Assembly: GCA_014529385.2 (NCBI GenBank)
Contig: CM043950.1
Coordinates: forward strand, 70,306,935 to 70,370,934
From: Adiantum capillus-veneris
Lineage: Eukaryota; Streptophyta; Polypodiopsida; Polypodiales; Pteridaceae
Direction: 5' to 3'
Length of the DNA stretch: 64,000 bases
How positions within the stretch are numbered: position 1 is the first letter of the stretch; every line of letters begins with the position of its first letter. The notes under the pieces are model-generated. The model ran no database searches and was not told the origin of the DNA. It saw nothing but the letters and a program-made list of their open reading frames with translations. This document shows positions 21,801 to 34,367 of the stretch, one piece after another. A program made the translations under genes and the position numbers.

Positions 21801-22226
21801 GGGTGCACCATGTAATCATGTTAACATATCACGTGAGTTCAACAAGAGGGATGTTTTAATGCAATGCTTTAGTTAAATTAACGGAGATACATCAACAAAA
21901 GGGGGTTTTATGATCTTTTTTTAATCCTTAATAAGGGGCCATTTTATTCATTCAAACACGTTAAAAACGGGTTTTGTAAATACCTCTTGAATGCATATTA
22001 TATAGGGGGCTTCTCAATAGTACACCCCCCAAGACTTGAATCACTTGCTTATGATTCTTCAATCGTGTATTTTTGTGAAGAGTGATTGCCTTTGGAAGCT
22101 CTTTTCCACATGTTATATAGGGGGCTTCTCAATAGTGCACCCCCCAACACTTGAATCACTTGCTTATGACTCTTCAATCCTATATTTTTGTGAAGAATGA
22201 TTGCCTTTGGAAGCTTTTTTCCATTG
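21801..22226 (-). repeat. LTR-like repeat 'C', copy 2, with a 115-bp tandem duplication
   Basis: 21801-22029 matches 5962-6195. From 21998 a unit of about 115 bp is duplicated in direct orientation (21998-22112 and 22113-22226). Each unit begins with the TATA-containing segment TTATATAGGGGGC, so this copy has two tandem TATA regions. Orientation is as in copy 1. Confidence 0.6.
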
Positions 22227-24524
22227 TTAAGGATTGAAGGGAGCTAGCTCTCATGACATTAAGAGCTATGGGTAAATCTTCGAATCCTATATCTAAGCTA
22301 GAAGAATCATATGTTCATAAAAAAGCTTCGCTTTTAAACTGAGTAATGTTGAATTCAAAGAAAGAGATTTCATTTGAAATTTTAGATTTTTTCAACTCTT
22401 TCTGTGCCTATGTAGTATAGTAAGACCATAGGAGAATCAATAGTTTAGGGAAATAAACCATATATTTTGTGCACAAGACTTCAAGAAAAGGTCAATAGCT
22501 CATCATTAAAATATAGTCTGCATAAAAAAGATACCCAAGCAAGCAAAAAGATTAGGTATAGATAGTAAAGTACCAGTACCCAGCAGGTTAGCAACCACAA
22601 GAACTTCATCCTCATAAAACACCACTTTCATTTCACAAAGCTCTGTTAGAGTCTAATCTGTGTCAGCAATCAAGCATTAGATCAAAGAATTAGGAGAAAG
22701 GATAAGAAATCAAAATACTTTTTTAATATTTTTGTGAAAATACCATATTATGTTCATTCTATATAGTATTTAGAAACCAAAAAGCTATTGTAATATGCCA
22801 ATGTAATAGGCCAAAGCATACATGGAAGCCATTTCCCAAAGTAATCATTAGTAAAGGTAGAACATAAAGGTAGCCAAGTACAACAACTAGTAGGTTGGAT
22901 TTTCCAAGCCTAAGAAGGTTTCTTTTTTCAAAACTTAATCATTCAAAAGTGTTGTAAATCCACAATCTTGGCAAGGGTCATAGGCAAGGACTTCTAAAGT
23001 AAGAAATCAAGACATACAAAAACCAACATCAACATCAAAAATCTGGAAACATCAGAGAACCATGACCACTCCTCGAAGTGGACTCAAGTTATTAAATCAT
23101 TATGAACTTTTAGATAAAGCATTCCATCTTTAGTGATCATAGCCATATAACATAGTATTTTCCAAGACATGAGCAAATAATATCATTCAGGCATCAGCAT
23201 TTTAGAGAAAAGCATTGTAAAGAAGGCGTGTCCTTCACAATCTTCAAACATCATGGGTTCAAAAGTAGTCAAAAAGGTATAAAATTTCTTAATTCATATT
23301 GGCAAAGCATTCCATTGCAATAATGACCCAATCTCAAAGCAAAGTAACCATTACATAGTCTAGGTAGAGCAATTTTTTTAGTAGGTTTGTCAAGTAGGTA
23401 GAGCAAATTGTTGATAGCATGGACTCGTCAAAACCATAAACTTTGAACCAACCTAAATCAAGAATTTATGCCAAAAAGGACAAACCTATGAGAAAAAATG
23501 GTACTCCAAGAATTCCATATGGCTAGGAGAAGAATAAGTTTCCAATATGATTAGAGCTCATCGAGACAACATAGTGAACCTTTTCTATCTCTCATTCTCC
23601 CACTCTCATTGTCATGTAAAACAAAGAGATCAAAGGATAAGTGATGGATGGAAATCCATCACCTTAAGTCAAGGTTTAGAGCTTTCTCAAAATTCGATTG
23701 TCTAGCGACAGAGAGCCCGATTCCAAGCAAGGTACATAGCTTTAAGTGTTACAACCAAGGTAGGTATGGTCGTGTAGAACATAGGATTGGAAGAAATTTG
23801 GAAAATATGAAGGTAAGAGTGTATTACAAGTAAATAAATGGTAACCTGCTTAGTGAAAGCAAGAATCGAGGCACACAATGAAGGCATTATGCAGAGAAAA
23901 CCTTTGGACAGAGAGACAGAAGACACCTCAGAGGGGGCAGGAGACATTGATGAAAATTCAAAAAGAAGAAGGGGGAGTGAGAGCATTATGGTTGGCAAAA
24001 GACCTGCAAGGGGAAAGGACAAAAAAGTCATCGCGGTGTAGAGTCCTCAACTAGAGGAGCCATGAATCGTACAAGGCATAATTAATGAGAGAAGAGATGG
24101 TCACAGGGGGACTAAAGATGACCCCAACTCCTAAGTAAGCTCTTAGAGTGATGGTAGGGGACTTTCCCACCGAGTTTCGTACGTACAAAATTGAAGAGGG
24201 ATATGAAAAAAGTGTTTATACCTTGTAGCAGGGGAGAAGACAAAAAGTGTATGTGCGTGTCTGTGTTGCAAAGATCTACCAACTTGAATAATGTTATAGC
24301 CGTCAAAATGAGGAAAGTTCCTCACAAGATGGCACATAATAGTAATCTCCATCAAGATTTTTTGGAAAAACCACAAGATAAACCATGTTCAAAAAGAATT
24401 CCAATATTATGCAAGAATGTCCAACTACGTACATAGGATAAATACTTGGAAGTACCCATCAAGGTAAAATGGCAAAGTGTGTGAGTGTAGCAGGGCCATC
24501 ATTAATAGTCTAATCTAGTAACAT

Positions 24525-24528
<4 letters not shown>
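22227..24528. other. No gene recognised
   Basis: AT-rich sequence. Short frames at 23648-24041 (plus strand, ending in a basic Arg/Lys-rich stretch) and 24191-24436 have no recognisable domain or splice context. Confidence 0.5.

Positions 24529-24602
<74 letters not shown>
24529..24602. repeat. Compound microsatellite (CT)n(CA)n
   Basis: About 21 CT units followed directly by 15 CA units; the same CT-to-CA arrangement recurs at 27600-27653. Confidence 0.97.
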
Positions 24603-24603
<1 letters not shown>

Positions 24604-27599
24604 TGTAAGGTCCTCCTCTTAGCTCTTACTCTTGAACGACATATCTAAGTCATCAATTTTAGGAAACAATCGAGTAAATTTGGACTATAGCCAAACATCT
24701 TAGTTACTCGCGAGACACTTTCGATTTTACACCATGGGAACATGGATATAACCAATGCATGGGAAATTAGTTTTATCTCAAGAAAAAAAAAGTAGCTTAT
24801 CGAATAAGCCACTTCTTTAAAAAGTAGCATGTTGAAAAACCACTTGTTGAAAAAAGTAGCTTGTTGAAAAAAACCTTTGAAAAGGAAGAAAGGCTATCAA
24901 GATATGTAAAACTAACTTATCAAGATAAGTTAAGGGCCTTATCAAATTAAGCATAAAGGGAGGCATTCTCTACTCGTTAAACACTTTCCTTCTTATTTTG
25001 AAAGTGCAAGCTTAAGAGTGAGCTTGTGAAAGCCAAAGCTATTCCTCTTTCACACACCTCTCTCTCCAAGAGAATCCATGTCCATAACCATAATCAAATT
25101 TATCATTACCCTCTCCATCTAACGTTCAAGATTTTTATAGTTTGAATCTTTCTTAACCTCTCATTCTTCAAATACCAAATCCGTGGTCTTCAAGCGAAGT
25201 AAAGCGGGAAAGAGCTGGCTACATTAACACACTTCATCCTTACTCTTCCAAAGCAAGGAGAAGACCATATGATATACACACTAAGGTAAGGTTATATTGC
25301 TATTTCTCATTCTTGAAAGAGATTTACTTTCATGCTTACTTGAATTCATGCTTAAGCTCTCACAATTTTCATACGCAATCCTTTTTGCTTAGGAAGAATA
25401 CCTAACTTTTATTTTGGTTGTACATGTGTAAGTTTTTGTTTAGTAATGTATAATATTTAATTTTCTTAAGAGAAAGTTGAGGTTTTGAAGGTTAAATTAG
25501 CATAATCAAAGGAAGTTATTTGAGAAAGAGGATTCCCCATAAGCATTCCCTCCCTTCTCTCTTGACAACTGAAAAATCTGAATCTCTAAGCCTCTCCTAA
25601 CTATGTGAGTAATCCTCTCTACGATAGAAGAGGTAAGTATAAATCCCATCTTAAGAAGACTTTAGTAAGCATTTATACTCCCTTGCACGAGCATTTCTCA
25701 CTACATGAACATATCGACTCTTAGGAACTTTGCATTTTACTTTTATACTATCATTCATTGAAAGGTTCTACTCTTACACAATCAAGGATCCACTCTTGCA
25801 TAATCACTCAAAAGAAGTTTACGATTGTAATTGGTGCAGTCTAAAGTTCTATGTTTGCAATTCATGGACCACACTAAAGCAAAGATCATTCTAAAGAGCC
25901 TATGCATTGTTCTTTCAAGTTTGTATTCATTTAAATTTGTTTTGCAATTGCGATATAGGGGGGAATAAGGGGATAGCTTCACGGATGTCATGACCATATT
26001 GCTTGAACATAAAACTCTCATCACTTCCATGGAGATGCCATGTCGATGGCAAGTGATGTAAAGGAAATAATTGGAAATCGTCCAAGACAGGGGTTAACTT
26101 GAAATTTATGTCGAGACAAAATCTTAACTCCCAAGAGACTCGTTGTTTTCTTAAGGTCTTGTTTGAGTAAAGATTAAAATGAAATAGGAACTAAGGGATT
26201 ATACCTCAAGGAAGCTAATTTAAATTTAAACTAAGATTAAAACTTTATCAAGAATATTTGACGTGGATAGCTCTAGCATAACATAGAAGAGTTAAGTGTG
26301 AAATTTGTCTTATATATTTGGAAAAAGATCGACGTAGGTGTTTACCTATGGGATGCAACGGGGAATGGTCCTTTTCGGCTAGAATTGATAATTGTTTGTC
26401 TATATTTTGAGCTCGCGTTCATTGAAGGCCCTCAAATTGGGATTGGATGGGAGTGTGTCCTAGCGGGTGGTGAGACTTGCGAATACATCTAGAAATCAAC
26501 CTAGTTCGGGTAGACCTGATGTCGACGTGAATGGAGGAAGGAAAATGGATCCAAGTGGGATCGGATAAGGAAGGAAGATGTGATTAATTAAGGAGATCTT
26601 CTAATTGTTTGGTAAAAATGAACCTTGGAAATTCTAAAAACCTAAATGGGCTATCTCGCAATTGTCCTCATTAGTCGGACCTTTTCTCTGCTTCTTGGGA
26701 TATTTATTTAAAAGGAACTTAAGGTAGATAAATTGTAATCCTTTCCCAAACAATGTAAGAAAAATCAAAATTGGAAGTTGTGTAAAGGCATCGCCTCCAC
26801 ACGTGGCGGAGGAGACAAGATACTCGAGTCCTGGGACGAGAGTATATGTGATTGCTTGAAATACAAAAAATGGTGGGAACAACCTGATAAATGCACACTT
26901 TCAAGGGTATGCAATAGTTGCATGTTGCTTTCCAATGCTTGAAATATATTCTTGGTTTGACATGTTTGGAATGTTGTTTTCTAGTATCATAGTACTACCT
27001 TGAAAGGGTGCATTTACCAAATGGTTAGGTGGGAGGGTGATCTTTGGAGAGTTAATTTATTGGCCAAAAAGTTGAACCCAATTTTATCTTTTCCATTAAG
27101 TTAAGTCGAAAATGGGAAAAGGGATTCCGATCTACGGAGCGGGAGGGAATGAGAAATTTGTGTCGTTAGTAAATACACTCCTCTTAGGGGAACGCACTGA
27201 CAATTGTGCTCGGTCATAACCGGAGAAGAAGCGTCAGTGACCTTGAACCAAGGGTGAACTAAAGAACTCCCACCAGTTGACCCTACAAGGTTTAGTTTGA
27301 ATTTAGTTTGATGACTTCGATTGGAAAGTTGGACTGGTAAGCAAAGGTGCTTCAGGGCTAAGGGATCCGTAAAAGAGAAAGTGAATATTATCACCCCCTT
27401 GAGTTGGAATTGAAGGGTAGGAGGAGTCCTATATTGGTGTCAATCTCAAGCGGGAGGGATGTCGGAGATCACGATGTATCCATTTGGAAATGGTACAACC
27501 GGTGGTCCCTGGGATGGCCGGATGGCCCTCACACATATACTCTCATATATATGGATGTACATAAACATAATCATATGCATTACAAACATAATCTCTTTT
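24603..27599. other. No gene recognised
   Basis: AT-rich sequence with short frames only (for example 25782-26030 minus, 26298-26492 plus, 27101-27394 minus). None shows a domain. It may be non-coding interior or LTR of an unidentified element. Confidence 0.45.

Positions 27600-27653
<54 letters not shown>
27600..27653. repeat. Compound microsatellite (CT)n(CA)n
   Basis: CT units followed by CA units. Open frames crossing it on both strands are artefacts of the repeat. Confidence 0.96.
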
Positions 27654-27654
<1 letters not shown>

Positions 27655-28183
27655 ATCCATCCATTAAGACCAATTTTGGTCCTCTATGGACATTGGTCGA
27701 CATTTTTTCATAATGGGCCACTCCCTTCTCCACAAATTCCACATGTTCATTCATCATTTTCCTTATTACTTAATTCTTTCCAAGCATCCTCAATTGAATC
27801 AAATACTCAAGAAATCTAACACTATTGTCAACACCTGACGCATCATCATCACTTAGAACAAGGGGAAGACTCACACTAGCATTTTAAAACAAGTAGAAAA
27901 GGAAGTCATGAGCCCTTGAAATGAAGGGACTAGTTTACAAACTTTACAAAAAGGCTTTTTAGAAACCAAAAGTTCAAAATAAGTCCAAGGCTCTTAATTG
28001 AGGAGGCCCATTTACAAAGTAAACTAACAGTATTCCAAAAGTTGACGTTCTATATAGACAACTTTGTGTCGTAACTTCTATATAGCACTCTCTTCCAATT
28101 TCTTGCAACAACGTGAGAAGCCTTTTGACATTCATAATCAAACCACAAGTGATAGTGAAAAGCTCTCTTCTCCATAGCCATCT

Positions 28184-28233
<50 letters not shown>

Positions 28234-28545
28234 GAGGGAAGCGAACCCTACCCTCCCCTCTCTCTGTCTCCCCCTAGGCGAGGGCATCCCTGTGGGGGGC
28301 ATCAAGTGCAACCCCGCCCCTCGTCAACCCTGCCTATGGCTATTTCGCTCATGTCTAGGTATTTTGACACACTAGCCCTCCGACATCAACGGGCATAGCA
28401 CCCATGCTTGTGTATTTGATGTATTTTGTCCTTGCCTGCATATTCTGTGAGATTGACAGCAAAACAGCTCATTGGCTCCACTCATTTTGACAGGCTTATA
28501 GGAGGTGGTTCACATAAGCTTGTTGGCCTCTCTTGAAGTGATTGG
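27654..28545. repeat. Intergenic stretch with a short dispersed motif and (CT)n
   Basis: Two copies of a motif resembling AATGAAGGGACCCATTTACA lie at about 27917 and 27995; related copies are in the ANTH gene intron (45611-46655). A (CT)n run occupies 28188-28231, followed by a C-rich stretch. No gene seen. Confidence 0.5.
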
Positions 28546-29505
28546 TTGCCGGTCTTCTTGAGCCATGATGCCATGTCCACCCCTAGGACACCAGCTCCCC
28601 GTCCAAGGAAGAGCTTTCTTGCTGTGGTAGTCACACCCAAGAAGGATCCTCTTGCCCATCAAGAAGCACAAATCTCAACCCTTGAGGCCCAGATTCACAA
28701 GCTCATGGCAGAAAGTGTGGCTCTCAAGCAACATTTTGTAGAAGCTTAAGAACGCACAAAAAAATTGAGAGTCAAGCCCTTCTTGCGAAAGCACAAGAAG
28801 TTGAAGCCTCCCTTACCGAGTCCGTCACAATGGTCCAAAAAGAAGTCCACAAAGCTACACATGGCATCACAAAGATGATCAACATAGAGCTACAATCAGC
28901 CCTTATGGAACATGAGTTGCGAGAATCCCTCAATCTTAAGGTTAGGATTGGGGGGCTCCCATCACCTTGGTGTACCGCCAAGGCCAAATAGGCGACTGCC
29001 ACCTGGGCAATGCACCCTTACCCTCAAGGACAAAGAGGAGCGTCTAAAACTATTATGGCCATCACGCTTCCTCAAGGAAAAAACTTTTCAGATGCCAAGG
29101 AATTGATGACGAATCAATCCAAACTCAAAGTAAGCAAGCTTAAGAAGATGCACAATGCCCGCAAACAAGGTAAATAGGTAGTCTATCGAGAAAGATGAAC
29201 TATCATCCAAGATTTTTGAACTCCTACGAAGATCGCGGGACAATCGGTTGAAGATACCCCTTAGGTTTCTCTCTCACACTTAACCCCTCCTTATTCTCGT
29301 TTTATGTTAGTTGGCTAAAGTATCCCCAAAAAATGATCCCCCAAAAGCTAGAATTTCTAATCTATACCCCACCCAACAGAGTTGTATCAATCATATGATG
29401 GAGCCACTTTGTAATGTTTTTCATTTGGTTTGGTCCCTTAGATCATATTTGACCTCCGAGGATGATAATCAATAAATCTGTCTGTCTGTCTGTCTTTGCA
29501 ACCTT
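28546..29505 (+). mobile_element. LINE-derived ORF1-like unit, copy 1, with tetranucleotide tail
   Basis: An ATG frame (28546-28749) starts with Pro/Arg-rich residues and passes into a coiled-coil-like Glu/Leu/Ala pattern. A frame change at 28749 continues the coiled coil (about 28750-28990) to the segment E-L-R-E-S-L-N-L-K-V-R-I-G-G-L-P, and a basic C-terminal part (K-K-M-H-N-A-R-K-Q-G-K then V-V-Y-R-E-R) follows to about 29210. This order matches LINE ORF1 proteins (coiled coil, RNA-binding core, basic C-terminal domain). The 3' end has GACCTCCGAGGATGATAAT and then (TCTG)n at 29477-29495. Nothing resembling endonuclease or RT lies between the ORF1-like part and the tail. A diverged relative is at 42720-43677. 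Confidence 0.5.
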
Positions 29506-29770
29506 AGTTTCTCCTTTCTTCCTTCTTGGCCACCGCAAGCCCTGCGGGAAGGCATCAAGCCCAGCCTATCTTAACCTCATCCACATGAGCAAAGGCCCGC
29601 TGCCTCGCTAGAGACCTCACCACATTGTTGAGAAAAGGCAGGTTGCAGACGATGCACATGTTGCCCGCCAGAAACCTTACCACGCTATTGAGGTTGCACA
29701 CGATGCATCCAAGCTCACATCCTTGTAGTCAATTGTCAAGCATAGTCAAGCTCCAAGCTCACATGCTCAT
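29506..29770. other. Spacer between LINE unit and gypsy LTR
   Basis: Short GC-richer stretch without recognisable features. Confidence 0.4.
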
Positions 29771-29976
29771 TGTCGTATCACTGGGGACTTATTGGGTGTT
29801 GCGTGTGAGCCACTAAGGCTGCAAACACACAACCCATGATCGGAGAAGCTCGAGAAATCAAACGATGTGTCACTCACCTATGTCTTTCTATCTTCACAGG
29901 AATCTAGCGCTACTGTGAAGAGGGAGGCTGCCAACGCCGCTGTTCAACCACCTCGCCGCTGCCGATGCTGCCGCAA

Positions 29977-30031
<55 letters not shown>

Positions 30032-30427
30032 GTGCATACACACATGCACGCACGCACACACACACTCATGAACACACAATGCAGAAGGAGATAGAGATGA
30101 GGCAAGAGCACTCTCTTTAGCATGCACCTCTCAGAATGAGGGATTTATGTCACAATGACCCTTTTACATGGGTTTGGCCCATTCACACATAGACGTCCAT
30201 ACTAGCTGGTCAAAGTAAAAATTAATGTCAATTGAGATATGTGGTGCACCTCTCATCGACGGTCACCCAATCACCTAAAGGACCGACAATCCCGTTCCCT
30301 GACTCAAAGCAATGTGATATTCATGGATGTTACCTGGGCCAACATCCAGTCTCATATTCGATTGGTGCTAACTTTACTGCATGAACCGTAAAAACATCAT
30401 CACACGGGTCTCCGTCATCGGTAAACA
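29771..30427 (-). repeat. 3' LTR of the 12.8-kb gypsy element
   Basis: 657 bp from TGTCGTATCA to GTAAACA. Contains a (CT)n run at 29979-30029. Aligns along its length with 41889-42527. Confidence 0.85.
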
Positions 30428-30441
30428 TGTTCCCCCTTCCT
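30428..30441 (-). other. Polypurine tract of the gypsy element
   Basis: Minus strand AGGAAGGGGGAACA directly before the 3' LTR. Confidence 0.7.
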
Positions 30442-31636
30442 GATATAGATTCCATCCTTGGAAGCTAGTGAGGTGAATCTTGTTTGTCGAGGTGGTAGAG
30501 CATCTAGAATACATTGTCTGCACAACAAATTCACCATGAGAGTATGCAAGCGGGACTATATGGCAATAAAGCATGAGGGAAATATAAAGTACATGAGGAA
30601 ATGAGTAATTGCAAAGAATTATGAAATACTACACGGCCATTAAGGACAAATAAATTGCAATTTGATGAAATTAATCAATCAAGAGCTTTGGGTTTATGGA
30701 TGAATCTATCAATTAGGTAGGTATGACTAAGGTTAAAAACAACTACTCTAGTAGTAGCAAAGTTAGGAAGATTATCTAAATGCAAGAGTCCCCCCCAAGT
30801 GTGCCTTTCAGCTTTGATTAGCCAACTAACTCTCATAACTCCAAACAAGAGCTTGAATTTTTTACTTTAAACTTAATGGAAGTCTTTTTCATGTCTTTTT
30901 TTCTTTTTCTATTCAAAATTATTTGGTTGTGTGTTTATTTTGTATATCTGGGGCTTTTTTCTTTTCAAAGAAAAGCGCCCACACTGGGAACCTCGAGGGC
31001 TCTAGTACCATAGACAATACATGTGAGTGAAGTACCAAATCAGGCCGGGATTTCTCTTCCAGCTTGAGATATTACCTTTATGGTACTTTTCCTTTTTGCT
31101 TTCATTTCCTTTCTATTCTCACTAGAGTGTCGTTCATTGTTGAAGTGAGCAAGCTTCTCTATGCCTAAATGAATTCTAAGGTCTCAAACACCCATATAAT
31201 TTTACCAGCTAGGACTAGTGGTCAAGTAAATGAGTTAACCTAAAGTCACGGCCTCCTAACTCCAAGGCTCATCCATAAGACTAAACTCTAGTTCATCAAC
31301 CTAAGCAAAGACAAATTTATATAGCTATAATGGAAAATAACAAAACATAACTAAATTCACTTAATCAAACCACGAAAAACCTCAGTCAACAAGTATAAAT
31401 ATCCACCAGCATAAATCATGGAAAGTAGTACACCTGGAGGTATGGAGTTGCTTATTTCATCGAAGGAGATGGCCTCAGCCATGTTGATGGAGATCCATAT
31501 AAGTTCTACACAACAATATCAAGCAACAAGGCACTATACCTCAAGGAGGCATGTCAGCATGAAAAGACCAAAACTCCTGGAAAAGACCAAAACTCGTGGA
31601 AAACAAGCTGAAACAAAATCTAGACCCCTATCCTAC
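30442..31636 (-). other. Non-coding 3' region of the gypsy element
   Basis: Interior of the element with no defensible frame. An imperfect short inverted repeat lies near 30950-30985. Confidence 0.45.
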
Positions 31637-32730
31637 CTATCTTTTATCACTTATGGAATCTAGGGAAGTGGATATTATATAGACCGGGTGGCATCCTAAG
31701 GCTAGGCCTCTATCCTCATCATCTAGATAAACAAAATCATTGTCAATGAGACCAAAATCTTCCTGATATTCTTCATCATCTTCGTGTGCACATATGTTAA
31801 TCAAGAACCTCTCTATGCATGGATACTCATCTTGTGCAAAAGAATAGGCATGTGCCACTGGAGAAACATTTGTTATTGAGTACGGTGACGTCTATAGACG
31901 TATTAGCCATTCTAACTCCTCAAAATTTTTCCCACACGCGAGTCTCTCTACCAAATCCCATTCACAAGAAAGTACAGGGTAGCACATGTGAAACACTTAA
32001 GAAAAACAAAAAGGGTACCTTTCATCAAAAATAGAAGCGCATGCCTCTAGTGAACTAGCCATCTCTGAGAACATAGATAGATTTGGTTAGGTCTCTAAAA
32101 TATGAGGGTTGTTTCTTATGCTACTTGATGTGACATGGTATATTTGGACTATGTGTTGGGTCCAATAGGGTGCACTCTTGTTGCTAGTCGCTCTTGCTCA
32201 TTTATTGTTTTATTTTGTTAGTATAAGTATAAAGCTATGTATATACAAGCCCTCAATTGAAGAGCTAGAAGATTCATTTGACTTCCTTGTTCCTAAGCTA
32301 GGTGGAAAAAATCATTCTTTCTTGAGTACCCAAACTAGCTCTGGAACGGGTGTGTAGCATTCCGTGATTTTCTCCTTTCCACGCTCTTCAAACATTTTGG
32401 AGTTAGATTTGGCCTACATGGATCTTTAGTAGGTGACAGGAGAGAACACAAGGTACATTTAGGTACCCAAATTTAATCATTTCCGTCATAGTAGCCTTGG
32501 TCTTCTAATAGTCTCTTAGGAATCCAACATAACATTTCCTTACATTTCTTGGGGCGAGTGGGGCATCTCTTACGAGGCTTCTGTTTTGAACCAGATTGAG
32601 CATCGAAAGTGGTTTTTGATGAAGCTTTAGGGACCCATTTGTATTTTACCCTTGAAAAATCATGATGAGTCTCGAATGCCTCATTCTTTGTTTCGGCCAC
32701 GAAAGTTGAAGCTCTAACGGGTTGTGCCAT
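31637..32730 (-). pseudogene. Post-integrase extra coding region of the gypsy element, decayed
   Basis: Two minus-strand frames are readable. 32473-32730 is basic, with W-V-P-K and W-I-P-K-R-L-L-E-D-Q-G-Y-Y motifs. 31637-31858 is strongly acidic (runs of Asp/Glu). They lie downstream of the integrase and the protease-like segment at 32895-33263. Some plant gypsy elements carry an extra or env-like frame at this position, but I see no transmembrane segment to support an envelope protein. Function unknown. Confidence 0.45.
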
Positions 32731-32894
32731 AGTAGGGATAGATGTTTCAACCTCTTAAATATGCAATGTTCCATTCTGTGTTCCCTCAAGAGGCAATAAC
32801 TTAGGGATAGTTGCTTGAGTGGCAGGATGAGAGTTTGTTTTTGTGTCGTGATACTCCCCGTTCCTCGATCAATAGTACACTTGGTTTCAGACTT

Positions 32895-33263
32895 TCACTT
32901 ACATCCCAGGTTTATGTTGCCCTCCATAGCACCCGCAGGCATGACCAAAAAGCTTTGAGCCATTGTCCCGTTGTCATAACTGACAGGAGTGTGCAAGACT
33001 CCAAAGACAATAGTTTTCTTCTTGTTCATACCCTTGACTTGGATGGTCCTCTCGGATAAAGATGGCTTTCCTAACTGACACCACACTCTATAGGATAACA
33101 TATTATGTTTAGCTCCTATCTCCAATAAAGCGTTATATAGCACTTTCCTATAGGATAACATATTATGTTTAGCTCCTATCTCCAATAAAGCGTTATATAG
33201 CACTTTCCCATAGGTGCTATTTAACTCAATGGGATATCGTAGAGGTGGATCAAAATCTTCCAA
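32895..33263 (-). pseudogene. Second aspartic-protease-like domain, downstream of integrase
   Basis: This frame resembles a retroviral aspartic protease: A-L-L-E-I-G-A at the place of A-L-(L/V)-D-(S/T)-G-A, then N-M-L-S-Y-R-V-W, and near the end N-I-N-L-G where such proteases have I-x-L-G-x-x-W. The catalytic Asp-Thr is replaced by Glu-Ile, so it cannot be an active classical protease as it stands. A 60-bp unit is duplicated in tandem at about 33090-33209, repeating 20 residues around the pseudo-active site. The frame is the same as that of the integrase C-terminus (33282-33566), with one in-frame stop between. The element's ordinary protease is at 37191-37433. Confidence 0.5.
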
Positions 33264-33281
33264 ATAGTCCTCTGATTCAAA

Positions 33282-34367
33282 TTAAAATGCATGTGTAACT
33301 CCAAGTTTTTCCTCTCGTTGGTGCCTAATATGTTGTTTTCGCTCTTGAGCCTTGGCTTGAGCTTGTATCTTTTTCAATTCTACTTGTGCCTTGGCTGCAT
33401 TTTTCTTATGAATGGCACGTAGCTCCTCTTGGCCTAAAGGATCATAGTATCTTTTAAATTTACTCCCATTGAGGAATCCAATGGTTTCCACTCCATCAAG
33501 AGTTTCCACATGAATGGTACCTTGTGGGGAGATTTTGCATACTTCATAAGGTCCTTTTTCCCGCATATTTTATCTTCTTCTTCTCTTTACGCACTCCATA
33601 CATAAGAACTTTATCCCCAACTTTGATATTCTTGTTCTTCAAATGACAATCAAACCATTTCTTTCGCCTATCCTTCTCCACAAGTGCATTTTGCACAGCC
33701 AATTGCCTCTCTTCATCTAACCGCTCAAGGATATATAAATGCTCAACTAAAGAGTTACCATCCCAACCTTCATGTGAAGCTACTCAAAGACTAGGAATGA
33801 AAAACTCCCAAGGCATAATTGCTTCTTGGCCATATACCATCTTGAGTGGCGTACAATTAATAGCCACTTTATACGCAGTACCATAAGCCCATAGAGCTGA
33901 TGTTAGCTTCAAATCCCAATCTGTGCGATGAGCCTCTACCGTCTTGGTCAAGATAGAATTAAGGTCTTGAGTACTCTCAGCTTGGGCGGTGTCGACTTAT
34001 GGTGGGATATCATGAAGCTTGTTGTGAGTTCCTTTATCACTTCATTTATAAAATGAGTGCCATTATCGCTCACAATTTCAAAGGGACAACCAAAGAGAAA
34101 CTTAGCGGTTGACCTTGCATCAGTCTTGCGTGTCGCCTTAGCTTCTGTCCACTTTGTCACATAGTCATTCGCAACAATAATATATCAGGATTGGGTGTTA
34201 CGTGCCGGATTAATTGGGTCTACAAAGTTCCCCCATTTTTCAAATGATTGGGTCACTTTAATAGGATGTAAGGGCATCCGATCCTTCCATTGTGTGGTCT
34301 TGTAAAATTGGCATTCATCACATCCCTTTGCAAAAAGTGATGCATCCTTGAATAATGTGGCCACCAA
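33282..34367 (-). pseudogene. Gypsy integrase, decayed
   Basis: 34185-34367 shows the Zn-binding end with C-D-E-C. 33948-34160 carries the core W-T-E-A and the second catalytic region F-E-I-V-S-D-N-G-T-H-F. 33282-33566 is the C-terminal domain (G-P-Y-E-V, then N-G-S-K-F-K-R-Y-Y) and ends in a Lys/Gln-rich helix. I see no chromodomain. Frameshifts between about 33570 and 33940 break it. These pieces share the reading frame of the RT and gag blocks. Confidence 0.72.

Noticed and set aside
23648-24041. Plus-strand frames with a basic, nuclear-signal-like C-terminus
   Set aside because: No domain, no consistent exon structure, and overlapping minus-strand frames of similar quality.
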